The notes beneath the pieces were generated by a model. That model was given only the letters and a program-made list of their open reading frames with translations. It was not told the DNA's origin and did no database searches. From positions 109,124 to 173,123 of the forward strand of contig CALMSY010000026.1 of the NCBI GenBank assembly GCA_937872475.1: a stretch of 64,000 nucleotides of DNA. The letters are read 5' to 3'. Positions 41,560-50,254 of the stretch are shown here, piece by piece. Source of the DNA: 67-14 sp020438345 (GTDB taxonomy: Bacteria; Actinomycetota; Thermoleophilia; Solirubrobacterales; 70-9). Numbering within the stretch: the stretch's first letter is position 1; every line of letters begins with the position of its first letter. The translations under genes were made by a program, and so were the position numbers.

Positions 41560-43115
41560 CGACAACCGGCGCCGCCTACACGGCGGCCAGCATCATCTCC
41601 AAGCTGCTCGCAGTGGCTCTACTGCCGCTCTACACGCGGTACCTGACCCCATCCGATTACGGCGCGGCGGAGGTCATGTTCTCGGCGGTGGTCGCTCTTT
41701 CGATCGTGATCCGGCTCGGCGTTATCGAGGCACTGCTGCGCTTCTACTACAAGGAAGGCGAGGTGCCAGAGAAGGTTGTTTCGACATCCTTCGCGACTCT
41801 CTTCTGGGCGGGCCTGATCGCCACGGTCCTGCTGTTCCCTTTCGCCGGTCCACTTTCCGGTCTGCTTCTGGGTGAGTCAGACCCGCAGCTCGCCCGGATC
41901 GCGATCCCGGGGCTTTTCGTGTTGACCCTTTCCGAGTACCTCTTGACGATTTTCCGGCTCGATGAGCGGGCCCGGGCCTTTTTCGCCGTGACGATGCTCT
42001 CGGTGCTTGTCACGATTCCCGTCACGGTGGTTCTGGTGGTACCACTGGAAATGGGAGCGGAGGGACTTTTGCTGGGCAGCTACGGGACCGGTCTTGCGGT
42101 TGTGATCGGCCTGATCGCCTACAACCGTCGCCGGCTCGCCCTGCGGCCCGACCGACCGTTGCTTAGGCGGATGCTGAAGTTCGGCTTGCCGACCATGCCG
42201 GCTGAACTCACCCTGTATTCGATGAGTTTCATCGACCGGATCCTGATCGCGAGGATGCTCGGACTTGCCGAAGCCGGGCTGTACTCGCTGGCGATCAAGG
42301 TATCCCAGGGAATCGCCGTGTTTGTGCGGGGATTCCAGCTCGCCTTTCCCCCGCTCGCCTACTCGATCCAGGACGATGAGGAAGCCCGCCGCACCTATTC
42401 CGCGGTTGTCACCTGGTTTGTCGCCGTCACCTCCATCATGGTTGTCTTCCTCTGGCTTGTCGCACCATGGATCGTGCGGGTCTTTGCTGCCCCCGAGTTC
42501 TCCGAGGCAGCGGAAGTGGTAGGCCCGGTCTCGGCTGGCGCTGCCCTCTACGCCCTCTACATGGTGTTGCTGGTTGTACTCGGCCGCACCGGCCGCACCG
42601 AGTACAACCTGCCGGCCACGGTGGCGGGGGTGGTGGTCAACATCGTTCTCAACCTGATTCTGCTGCCGGAGGTCGGCCTGATCGGCGCCGGGATCTCACT
42701 GATCGCTTCTTACCTGGTCGTGGTTTCGTTGATGTACGCATTCACGCAAAGACTGTTCCCGGTTCCGTACGAATGGGGCCGGCTCGCCCGGATCATCCTC
42801 GTCGCCGCGGTGCTCGTAGCAACCGGCGAGGTATTCACTCCGGAAGAAGGGATCGGTTACTTCGCGGTCAGGTTGCTGCTGGTTGCCGCGCTCCCGTTTC
42901 TCCTTCTGGTCACCGGGTTCTTCTCGGCCGAGGAGCGCCGCTGGCTCCTTTTGCTGACTCAACCCGGTGAACTGAAAGAGAAGATCCTCGAAGCGAGGGC
43001 GGTGGGCAAGGCCGCGGGCGAAGGTGAAGTCGCTGATGGTCGTGGCCGGCCCGGCCGCCGCGGACTGCCGGAAGCAGTAGAGGTAGAACAGTGGGACGAA
43101 GACCTGCGGTCCTGA
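41535..43115 (+). CDS. Polysaccharide flippase (Wzx-like, MOP superfamily)
   Basis: The 526-residue protein has roughly twelve to fourteen TM helices. It begins with the flippase-type TTGAAYTAASIISKLLAVALLPLYTRYLTPSDYG, and the membrane part is followed by a soluble charged tail of about 50 residues. It would flip lipid-linked repeat units to the outer face before polymerisation. It overlaps the Wzy-like gene by 25 bases, which suggests co-translation. The next gene is on the other strand. Confidence 0.9.
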   Translation: MSGYLRRLATTGAAYTAASIISKLLAVALLPLYTRYLTPSDYGAAEVMFSAVVALSIVIRLGVIEALLRFYYKEGEVPEKVVSTSFATLFWAGLIATVLLFPFAGPLSGLLLGESDPQLARIAIPGLFVLTLSEYLLTIFRLDERARAFFAVTMLSVLVTIPVTVVLVVPLEMGAEGLLLGSYGTGLAVVIGLIAYNRRRLALRPDRPLLRRMLKFGLPTMPAELTLYSMSFIDRILIARMLGLAEAGLYSLAIKVSQGIAVFVRGFQLAFPPLAYSIQDDEEARRTYSAVVTWFVAVTSIMVVFLWLVAPWIVRVFAAPEFSEAAEVVGPVSAGAALYALYMVLLVVLGRTGRTEYNLPATVAGVVVNIVLNLILLPEVGLIGAGISLIASYLVVVSLMYAFTQRLFPVPYEWGRLARIILVAAVLVATGEVFTPEEGIGYFAVRLLLVAALPFLLLVTGFFSAEERRWLLLLTQPGELKEKILEARAVGKAAGEGEVADGRGRPGRRGLPEAVEVEQWDEDLRS

Positions 43116-43127
43116 GGGCAAGTCCTG

Positions 43128-44096
43128 TCAAGTGGACCGGGCCGCTGAAGCGCGGTCAGCGAGGCCTTCACCCCTGTAAGGAAGGAGGGCCTGACGTGCG
43201 TGAGCTGCGTAAACGCCGGTCGGGGCTCCCGGGATGACGACCGAAGCAAGAGTCCGGAGGCCGTAGGCCCAGCTGGTCAGGACACGCACCGCGAAAGCGG
43301 CAGCGCGATTGTGGTGCTTTCGCATGTAGAGATCCCGGTTGCGGTGAAACTCGACAATCCGCGGCAGCCCCGACGAAAGGTCGGTTGAGAGCTGGTTGTG
43401 GTGGACCGCTTCGGCCGAAGGCACAAACAGGGTCAGCCAACCGGCGTCGTCCAGGCGCCTGCAGAAATCACATTCGTCGTAGTAGACAAAGAATGCCGGG
43501 TCCAGGTAGTCAATTTCAACCGCAGCCTCGCGTCGGACCATCAGGGCGGAGGACTGCACCCAGTCGACCCGTCGGGTCACTTCGCCCCGGCTTTGGACGA
43601 TCAGACGCTTGTGCAGAAACAGGGCGCCGATCACCGCGGACCCCACTCCGGGGAACTTCCAGGCACAGGCGTAGGGCTTGCCGTCAGCGTCGAAGAGCTG
43701 CGCGCCTGCCGCCGCGGCCCCTGGGTCGCTTTCGAGGGCGGCGACCAGGTATTCGACCGCCCCGGCGCGGAGTTCCGAATCTTCGTTCAACAACAGGCAA
43801 TAACGGCCCCTGGCCCGCTCCATCAGCAGCGTGTCATTGGCCGCCTTTCCCTGTTTGGCCTCCAGGACGATCACTTCCGCGTCGGGGAACTCTTCCCGAA
43901 CGGCTTCAACCGAACCATCGGTCGAAGCGTTGTCGAGAACCAGGATCTCGCAGCTCAGTTCAGCCGGATGAAAGCGCTCTATGGCCGTCAGACAGTCGAT
44001 CAAATAAGCCCGTCCGTCGTTGTTGACCACGCAGTAGGAGAGGTCGAGACTGGCGGATTCACTTGCGGTTGATTCTGTCGGAAGGGGTGCACTCAC
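43128..44096 (-). CDS. Family 2 glycosyltransferase
   Basis: The 322-residue protein has a GT-A fold: ILVLDNASTDGSVEAV in the nucleotide-binding region, the acidic LNEDSE motif replacing DxD, a VYYDECDFCRRL acceptor-region motif and an NQLSTDLS segment. It resembles rhamnosyltransferases that extend lipid-linked oligosaccharides. No N-terminal TM is seen; two weak hydrophobic regions lie near the C-terminus. It is inverted with respect to its neighbours, so it is separately expressed. The donor sugar is unknown. Confidence 0.88.
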   Translation of the reverse strand: MSAPLPTESTASESASLDLSYCVVNNDGRAYLIDCLTAIERFHPAELSCEILVLDNASTDGSVEAVREEFPDAEVIVLEAKQGKAANDTLLMERARGRYCLLLNEDSELRAGAVEYLVAALESDPGAAAAGAQLFDADGKPYACAWKFPGVGSAVIGALFLHKRLIVQSRGEVTRRVDWVQSSALMVRREAAVEIDYLDPAFFVYYDECDFCRRLDDAGWLTLFVPSAEAVHHNQLSTDLSSGLPRIVEFHRNRDLYMRKHHNRAAAFAVRVLTSWAYGLRTLASVVIPGAPTGVYAAHARQALLPYRGEGLADRASAARST

Positions 44097-44118
44097 TGGA
44101 GACCACGATAATCAGGGT

Positions 44119-45282
44119 GTGCACGTCAAGCTGATCGACCCTTCGGCTTTCACCCCGCCATACGACCGGGCGCTGGCCGCTGCGCTGGCTGCCGAAGGAG
44201 CGGAAGTGGAGCTGATTACTTCCGATTTCACCTACGGCCCGGTTCCAGAAACGAAGAATTACGAGGTGAGTCTCGACTTCTACCGGCACCTTTCACCGCG
44301 GGCACGCCGACTGAGCAAGGCATCCAGGCACATACCGGAGATGAGGCAGCTAAGGAACAAACTCGAAGCAGTCCCCGGCCCGATGATCACCCACTACCAG
44401 TGGTTGACCATGCCGGGGATTGACCTGCACCTGCTTTCATCCCGTCGCCCCCGCGTGATGACGGCTCACTACATCCTGCCGCAGAATCCTTCCCGCCGCC
44501 AGATCAATCGGGCGAAGGAGACCTTCGCTCCGATGGACGCAGTCATTGCCCATTCCGTTCTGGGTGCGCGACGTCTCGTGGACGAGGTAGGACTCGAAAG
44601 AGAACAGGTTCAGGTCATACCTCATGGGGCCTTTGATTATCTGACCAGCCTGCCGGTCGAGAAGCCGCTGCCGCCAGAGCTTCGGGAGCCATCCCCGGTC
44701 TGGGAAGAGACGGGAACCCCCCGGCCACCCGTGATCCTGTTCTTCGGCCTGCTCCGGCCCTACAAGGGGATCGATGTACTGCTGGACGCAGCCCGGGAAC
44801 TCGCGGCAACCGACCAGGGGACGACCCCGGAGATCTGGATTGTCGGCAATCCCCGCATGGATCTGGCCGAGCTCAAGGAGCGCGCGGCTTCACTTGAGGT
44901 GGAGGTCCGCTGGCTTGCCCGGTTCATCGAAGATGCCGAGATTCCGGAGATCATGCGCCAGGCCGATGTGCTCGTGCTGCCATACCTCGACGGGGAGCAG
45001 TCCGGTGTTCTCTACACCGGACTCGCCTTCGGCAAGGCGATGGTCGTCTCCGAGGTCGGCGGGATCGGTGAGGTAGCCCGGGCGCATGGCGCGGCGAGGC
45101 TGGTGCCACCGGGTGACGCAGCCGCGCTCGGCCATGAACTCGCCGCCCTCACCCGGGGCGAAGGAGCTGCCGAAGCCCGGGAAGAACTCGCGGCCCGTTG
45201 CCGGGCAGCAGCCGAAGGCCCATTCGCCTGGCGCCGGATCGCCCGGCAGACCCTCGACCTGTATGAAGGTCTGCTCTCGTGA
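44119..45282 (+). CDS. Family 4 glycosyltransferase
   Basis: The 387-residue protein has a GT-B fold with PVILFFGLLRPYKGIDVLLDA at the start of the C-terminal domain, then PYLDGEQSGVLYTGLAFGKAMVVSEVGG, where the acidic nucleotide-sugar binding motif is kept in shortened form. It would add a sugar to the growing repeat unit on the cytoplasmic side. GTG at 44119 is 22 bases from the divergent GT2. Its stop overlaps the next start (GTGA). Confidence 0.88.
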   Translation: MHVKLIDPSAFTPPYDRALAAALAAEGAEVELITSDFTYGPVPETKNYEVSLDFYRHLSPRARRLSKASRHIPEMRQLRNKLEAVPGPMITHYQWLTMPGIDLHLLSSRRPRVMTAHYILPQNPSRRQINRAKETFAPMDAVIAHSVLGARRLVDEVGLEREQVQVIPHGAFDYLTSLPVEKPLPPELREPSPVWEETGTPRPPVILFFGLLRPYKGIDVLLDAARELAATDQGTTPEIWIVGNPRMDLAELKERAASLEVEVRWLARFIEDAEIPEIMRQADVLVLPYLDGEQSGVLYTGLAFGKAMVVSEVGGIGEVARAHGAARLVPPGDAAALGHELAALTRGEGAAEAREELAARCRAAAEGPFAWRRIARQTLDLYEGLLS

Positions 45283-46457
45283 TCGTGATTGCAGTTCTCT
45301 TCTGGCTGAGCGCCGGCCTGATTTTCTTCACTCACTTCGGTTACCCGATCGCGCTCGGGTTGCTCAATGCCATCGGTCTCGGGGGCCGGGCCGGGACCAT
45401 ACGCGGACCCAAGCTGAGCGAGATTCCGCCTCCGGATGATCCCGATACCGAGGAGGAAACCCTCCCAGCGGTCTCGCTTGTCATCGCCGCCTACAACGAA
45501 GAGACCGTGATCGAAGACAAGGTCGCGAACGCGATCGCACTCGAGTACCCGCGGGAGCTGCTTCAGATAATTGTCGCTTCCGACGGTTCTTCCGACCGCA
45601 CCGTTGAGCTTGCGAAAGAGGCCGGTGCTGATCTTGTCCTGGACCTGCCACGCGGCGGCAAGGTTGCCGGCCAGAACGCCGCGGCGGAGGTCGCAACCGG
45701 CAGCCTGATCGCCTTTTCGGATGCCAACTCGATCTGGGAACCGGGCGCTCTTGCTGAGCTGATCGGGCCATTCCGGGATGAGCGGGTCGGCTACGTCTGC
45801 GGCCAGGTGAGATTCACCGGCCCGGACGGCGGCAATCTCGAGGGGGTCTACTGGCGGTACGAGATGAAAGTCCGCGAATTGGAATCGGAGCTGGCCGGCG
45901 TAACCGCAGGCAACGGTGCGATCTACGCGGTCAGGGCTTCCGCCTACATTCCACTCAAGCCGTCAGGCAGTCATGACCTTTCCTTTCCCTTCGCCCTGGC
46001 AAAGAAGGATCTCGTTTCGCTCTACCGGCCGAAAGCCAGGGCTACCGAAAAACTCGTTCCCAGCCTGGACGGCGAGCTGGCCCGCAAGCGACGCATGATG
46101 GTCGGTCTCTGGGACATAGTCATCGGCGAAGGAATGCTCGACCCCCGGGGCTACCCGGCGCTCTATTTTTTCGAGTTGCTTTCCCACCGGCTGCTCCGCT
46201 ACGTCAGTCCGGCCCTGCACCTGATCGCCCTGGTGACCAACATCGCCCTGTTCGGCCAGGGATGGGTCTACGAGCTCGCCTTGGCTTGTCAGGCCGCCCT
46301 GCTGGTATTCGCGCTGCTTGGCCGCTGGATTCCGGTTCTGCCGTTCAGGATCAGCCGTTACTACGTTGAAGTCACGCTTTCGATCGCGCTCGGTTTGTGG
46401 GACCGCTGGCGTCAGGGGCCGCCGGCCACCTGGGAGAAGGCCGAGGGCACCCGGTGA
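45279..46457 (+). CDS. Membrane family 2 glycosyltransferase
   Basis: The 392-residue protein starts with a TM helix, then a GT2 catalytic domain (VSLVIAAYNEETVIEDKV, VASDGSSDRTVELA, the AFSDANS acidic motif) and ends with three or four TM helices. This topology is typical of processive or membrane-anchored GT2 enzymes acting on polyprenyl-linked acceptors. GTG at 45279 and the GTGA overlap to the following sugar transferase show tight coupling. Confidence 0.88.
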   Translation: MIVIAVLFWLSAGLIFFTHFGYPIALGLLNAIGLGGRAGTIRGPKLSEIPPPDDPDTEEETLPAVSLVIAAYNEETVIEDKVANAIALEYPRELLQIIVASDGSSDRTVELAKEAGADLVLDLPRGGKVAGQNAAAEVATGSLIAFSDANSIWEPGALAELIGPFRDERVGYVCGQVRFTGPDGGNLEGVYWRYEMKVRELESELAGVTAGNGAIYAVRASAYIPLKPSGSHDLSFPFALAKKDLVSLYRPKARATEKLVPSLDGELARKRRMMVGLWDIVIGEGMLDPRGYPALYFFELLSHRLLRYVSPALHLIALVTNIALFGQGWVYELALACQAALLVFALLGRWIPVLPFRISRYYVEVTLSIALGLWDRWRQGPPATWEKAEGTR

Positions 46458-47017
46458 ACCGCGCCCTGGAGATGATCCTGACCGGAATCGTGATGGCGCT
46501 CACGGCGCCAGTCCTGATCGTCGCCGCGATCCTGATCCGCCTCGAAGGAGGCGGCAGTGCGATCTATCGCCAGAAGCGGGTTGGCCAGCACGGGAACGAG
46601 TTCGAAATGCTGAAGCTCCGGACCATGGTCCCCGGATCCGACCCGGTCGGGATCGGCACAGTGGTCGGGCGCGATGACCCCCGGGTAACCCGGGTGGGCC
46701 GCTGGCTGCGCCGCACTTCCCTTGATGAGCTGCCCAACCTGGTCAATGTCTGGCAGGGCGAGATGGCCTTGGTCGGCCCCAGACCGACGATTCCGGCGCA
46801 GGTCGCGGACTATACGCCGCATCAACACCGCCGCCATGAAGTCCGGCCCGGCATTACCGGCTGGGCTCAGGTCCAGGGCCGTGCGGGAATTCCCTGGGAT
46901 GAACGGATCGAGCTGGATGTCGAGTACGTGGACAATCGCTCTCTCGCTCTGGACCTGGAAATCCTGCGTCGCACAGTCTGGCTCGCGGCGACCGGTCAGG
47001 GCCTCGCACCGGATTGA
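46454..47017 (+). CDS. Initiating sugar phosphotransferase (bacterial sugar transferase family)
   Basis: The 187-residue protein has one N-terminal membrane segment and the PF02397 core: KRVGQHGNEFEMLKLRTM, then TRVGRWLRRTSLDELPNLVNVWQGEMALVGPRP. This is the short, PglC-like phosphoglycosyl transferase form, which moves a sugar-1-phosphate onto undecaprenyl phosphate and so starts repeat-unit synthesis. The frame is open to 46397, but GTG at 46454 overlaps the upstream stop. It ends the rightward polysaccharide run. Confidence 0.92.
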   Translation: MNRALEMILTGIVMALTAPVLIVAAILIRLEGGGSAIYRQKRVGQHGNEFEMLKLRTMVPGSDPVGIGTVVGRDDPRVTRVGRWLRRTSLDELPNLVNVWQGEMALVGPRPTIPAQVADYTPHQHRRHEVRPGITGWAQVQGRAGIPWDERIELDVEYVDNRSLALDLEILRRTVWLAATGQGLAPD

Positions 47018-47043
47018 TTCGCTTCTCCCGCTAGGCTTCCCGG

Positions 47044-47949
47044 ATGCGCATTGGCGAGATCATCGCGGCGAAACGGCCTGTCTTCTCGGTGGAGTTTTTT
47101 CCCCCGAAGACAGATAAAGGCCGTGTGCAGCTCTTCGACACGGCCCGTCAGCTGGCCGGGCTGGAGCTGGACTTCGTTTCCGTCACCTACGGGGCCGGTG
47201 GTTCGAACCGGGACGGGATGGTGGACATCACCACGGCACTCAAGGACGATGTCGGCCTCGAAGTGATGGCGCATCTGAGCTGTGTCGGTGAAACAGCCGA
47301 GGGGCTTGACAGCACCCTGGACCGGCTGCGAAATGCCGGCATTGACAACATCCTGGCTCTCCGAGGTGATCCACCCCAGGGGCAGGAGGGTTTCATCCGG
47401 ACCGAGGGTGGGTTCGGCAGCGCCGCCGAGCTGACCGCCCACATAACCGGCAAGTACGACTTCTCGGTCGGCGGCGCCTGTTTTCCTGAAGTTCATCCAG
47501 AAGCCGCGGACCTCGACAGTGACCTGAACTACCTGAAGACGAAGGTAGATGCCGGCGCCGAGTTCCTGATCACCCAGCTCTTCTTTGACAACCGCGCCTA
47601 CTTCGACTTTGTGGATGCGGCCCGGGCCAAGGGCATCGAAGTACCGATCCTGGCCGGCATAATTCCGGTCACCGGCTACGAACACACCAAGCGGATCTGC
47701 GAGCGCTGCGACGCGACCATCCCGGCCGATCTGGAATCAGCGATGCTCGCCGCTGGAGGTGACCCCGAGGCGGAGTTCAACCTGGGGGTGGCCTACGCCG
47801 CCCAGCAGAGCGCCGAACTGCTTGCCGCCGGAGTGCCTGGAATCCAGTTCTTTGCCCTGAACAAGGCGCCGGCCACCCGTGCCGTGCTCGGCGCGCTGCG
47901 CGCTGCTCAGCCCTGGCGGGCTGCCCACGGCCAGTCGATCACGCAGTGA
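47044..47949 (+). CDS. metF: Methylenetetrahydrofolate reductase
   Basis: MetF reduces 5,10-methylene-THF to 5-methyl-THF for methionine synthesis. The 301-residue TIM-barrel protein has FSVEFFPPKTDKG at the start, VTYGAGGSNRDG, the ILALRGDPPQG block that contacts FAD, and FLITQLFFDN. It is a single-domain bacterial form without a SAM-binding regulatory domain. It stands alone, 26 bases after the sugar transferase; no riboswitch fits in that gap. Confidence 0.94.
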   Translation: MRIGEIIAAKRPVFSVEFFPPKTDKGRVQLFDTARQLAGLELDFVSVTYGAGGSNRDGMVDITTALKDDVGLEVMAHLSCVGETAEGLDSTLDRLRNAGIDNILALRGDPPQGQEGFIRTEGGFGSAAELTAHITGKYDFSVGGACFPEVHPEAADLDSDLNYLKTKVDAGAEFLITQLFFDNRAYFDFVDAARAKGIEVPILAGIIPVTGYEHTKRICERCDATIPADLESAMLAAGGDPEAEFNLGVAYAAQQSAELLAAGVPGIQFFALNKAPATRAVLGALRAAQPWRAAHGQSITQ

Positions 47950-47971
47950 TCCGGGTTCCCTGCGAGCTTCG

Positions 47972-48691
47972 ATGAGCGGACAGGAAGACGAAACCGGGAA
48001 GCCCACCCTGGCGGGCTATGCGATCGGCCTGGTGTTCCTGTGCTTCATAGCCGGGGGTGTGGTCCTCGCTCTTCGTTCCGGTGAGGAGCCCCCCGGCTCG
48101 GCCCATATCTCCAGTTCTTCCGGATCGAGCAATGGTCTGGCCCCCGACAACCGCGTTGGCACGACCTACCCCGGCCCTCAGATGACCGACCTTGAGAGCG
48201 CCGCAAGGGTAGCCCGGTGTGTGGTTCGCGAGAACCTGCCTGACGAAGGCAACGATCACCTCACAACGGAGGAGCCGGTTCCTGATTACGGGACTACGCC
48301 ACCGACCTCGGGGGATCACATAAGCCCGCCACTTCAGCAGGCAGATGGAGCCTGGGCGGACCCGGCAGCCCAGGTCAATGTGGTCCACGCCCTTGAACAT
48401 GGCCGGATTGCCATCCAGTACGACCCTTCACTTCCGGAATCTGCCCAGCTTGAATTGAAAGGTCTCTACGACACCGCTTACTCGGCGGCCCTTCTCTTTC
48501 CCAACCCGGAGATGCCCTACGCCGCCGCCGCCACTTCTTGGCGTAACCTGATTGTCTGCCCGGACTGGAAGGGCCGGAAGACCCTCGACGCAATCCGGGC
48601 CTTCGGGGTTGAACACCAAGGCAACTCGCCCGAACCGATGAACTGGTTCCCTTCACTTGACGGGCCGAGCTTCGCCAGCCCTTCGACCTGA
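47972..48691 (+). CDS. DUF3105 membrane-anchored protein
   Basis: The 239-residue protein has an N-terminal TM helix (YAIGLVFLCFIAGGVVLAL), a Ser-rich linker and the DUF3105 domain with PDYGTTPPTSGDHISPP, VVHALEHGRIAIQYDP and a short C-terminal extension with two conserved-looking regions. DUF3105 proteins are extracytoplasmic and of unknown function. ATG at 47972 is chosen over an earlier in-frame start that overlaps metF. The conserved His residues of the SGDH and HALEHG motifs suggest metal binding, which is inference. Confidence 0.8.
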   Translation: MSGQEDETGKPTLAGYAIGLVFLCFIAGGVVLALRSGEEPPGSAHISSSSGSSNGLAPDNRVGTTYPGPQMTDLESAARVARCVVRENLPDEGNDHLTTEEPVPDYGTTPPTSGDHISPPLQQADGAWADPAAQVNVVHALEHGRIAIQYDPSLPESAQLELKGLYDTAYSAALLFPNPEMPYAAAATSWRNLIVCPDWKGRKTLDAIRAFGVEHQGNSPEPMNWFPSLDGPSFASPST

Positions 48692-48692
48692 T

Positions 48693-49706
48693 TCAGGCGC
48701 GGTAGGGAGGGAAGAACCCGGGGTCGTTGTCCGGGGACAGTTTCCCGGTCAGGGCGGCTGCCGCTTCCGGATCGCAGATGAGCTCCGACGTGAACCACTG
48801 CACTTCCCGGTTGGCGAATCCGCGCTTGAACTCCTCCAGGGCATCTCCCGGGGTGATCCCTCCGCCGAAGTTCACCGCCAGGTCCCGCTCGGCCGCGAAG
48901 CCGATCATTTCTTCGATCACGTTCTTCATCGGGGCTCCCTTCAGGTGGGCGTCGGCTGTCCCGGAGAGGTAGTAGTGGAGCAGACCATCACTGAGCGCCG
49001 CGATCGAAGCGGCCGCAACCGGACGGTCAGTCCCGGCTTCGACCCCTTCTCCCGGGGTGCGAAGCAGGAAAAGCCAGGTGCTCTCGGCGGAGAGGATCAG
49101 GTCAAAGTACTGCTGGCTGAAGAAGTAACGGTCGGCAGCGCTGGTCCGGGTCATCGTCTCGGTATACGCGGCAAAGAAGCCGGCCCGCTGCTCGTGGCTG
49201 GTCTTCGGACCGGGAGTGATCTCGATCGAGCAGCCTCGATTCAGGTTCTTGCGGATCTGCTGCCGGTCTGACGCACGGCTCTTCCGCGGCAGGGTCGGAT
49301 CGGAAAGCAGACAGACATTGCGCGGCGTTGCTTCCGCCAGTGACGGGGCTCCGTTGACGGGTGGCCCGCCACTGATCGAATGGCGCAGGAAGATCGACAC
49401 GAGTCCGGTGCCGGAGAAATCGATCGTTACCGGGTCGAGAGGCAAATCGGGTCGGGACAGCGATCCGCGGGAGATAGCAAGCCCCGGATACCCGTAAGGA
49501 GAGATCCCGTCGGACCGGTCCGAGCCAGGGATCTCCCGGACCAGTAGCGGAGCGAGGGCCACCGGCTCGCTCTCGCTTTCGCTTTCGAAGATCAGCAGGG
49601 AGTGGGTTGCTCCTTCCGCTTCGAGGAATTGGACAGAGCGAAAGAAATCGGTTCCGCTGGCGGCCAGACCGCCGTCCTCGACAAGTTCAGTGGTGAAGCG
49701 GCTCAC
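48693..49706 (-). CDS. FemAB/BioF2-like GNAT-fold acyltransferase
   Basis: The 337-residue protein shows the tandem GNAT arrangement of the PF13480 group: a degenerate N-terminal half, then RKSRASDRQQIRKNL, a FFAAYTETMTRTSAADRYFFS segment and a C-terminal half with AALSDGLLHYYLSGT and NFGGGIT. This group includes aminoacyl- or acyl-transferases linked to polysaccharide and wall-peptide modification. GTG at 49706 overlaps the upstream GNAT gene stop as GTGA. The substrate is not known. Confidence 0.75.
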   Translation of the reverse strand: MSRFTTELVEDGGLAASGTDFFRSVQFLEAEGATHSLLIFESESESEPVALAPLLVREIPGSDRSDGISPYGYPGLAISRGSLSRPDLPLDPVTIDFSGTGLVSIFLRHSISGGPPVNGAPSLAEATPRNVCLLSDPTLPRKSRASDRQQIRKNLNRGCSIEITPGPKTSHEQRAGFFAAYTETMTRTSAADRYFFSQQYFDLILSAESTWLFLLRTPGEGVEAGTDRPVAAASIAALSDGLLHYYLSGTADAHLKGAPMKNVIEEMIGFAAERDLAVNFGGGITPGDALEEFKRGFANREVQWFTSELICDPEAAAALTGKLSPDNDPGFFPPYRA

Positions 49707-50245
49707 CACTGCTCGACCGCAGCGAAGAACTGCTCGGGTGTCGCACCCCAGATCTCGCAGTCAAGCAGGGTTCCATCCGGCCGGCGGATATGGCCGGGCA
49801 TGTTGCCTTCGCAGGTCCAGCCCTGGGCGGTGACAACCTTCTTCGCAGCGCTGTTGAAGGCGGGGATGCGTCCGTAGATACGGTGGGCACCGAATTCCCG
49901 GAATGCTTTGGTGACGGTCAGCCGCTCTGCCCATCGGCCGACGCCTTTTCCGCGAACTTCATCGCCGATCAGACAGCCGAGTTCTGGTGCGGTCTGGCGA
50001 AAGAGCCCGTAGAGGGCGGTGAAGCCGACCGGCTGTTCGATGCCGGGGACTTCGATTGCGTACTTTCGGTCCTCTCCATGCTGTCGGATTGCGGCGCGGG
50101 TCCACCCTTCGGCGTTCTCCATCTCGAAGGATTCCCGCTGCTCCATGAGAGTGCGGGTCGCTTCCTTGTTGTTGAACCAGCGGTGAACCGCTTCCGCGTC
50201 TTCGATCCGGAAATCCCGGATCGAGCAACTGGGGGTCTGTGACAT
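49703..50245 (-). CDS. GNAT family N-acetyltransferase (RimJ/RimL-like)
   Basis: The 180-residue protein has the single-domain GNAT layout: IRDFRIEDAEAVHRWFNN, CLIGDEVRGKGVGRWAE (acetyl-CoA pyrophosphate loop of the R/Q-x-x-G-x-G type) and NSAAKKVVTAQGW. It resembles RimJ/RimL enzymes acetylating N-termini or small amines. It is co-translated with the FemAB-like protein downstream. The start is ATG at 50245. Confidence 0.85.
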   Translation of the reverse strand: MSQTPSCSIRDFRIEDAEAVHRWFNNKEATRTLMEQRESFEMENAEGWTRAAIRQHGEDRKYAIEVPGIEQPVGFTALYGLFRQTAPELGCLIGDEVRGKGVGRWAERLTVTKAFREFGAHRIYGRIPAFNSAAKKVVTAQGWTCEGNMPGHIRRPDGTLLDCEIWGATPEQFFAAVEQW

Positions 50246-50254
50246 GGACCCAGT

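Noticed and set aside
47018..47043. SAM or other riboswitch before metF
   Set aside because: The gap is only 26 bases, too short for any known riboswitch.
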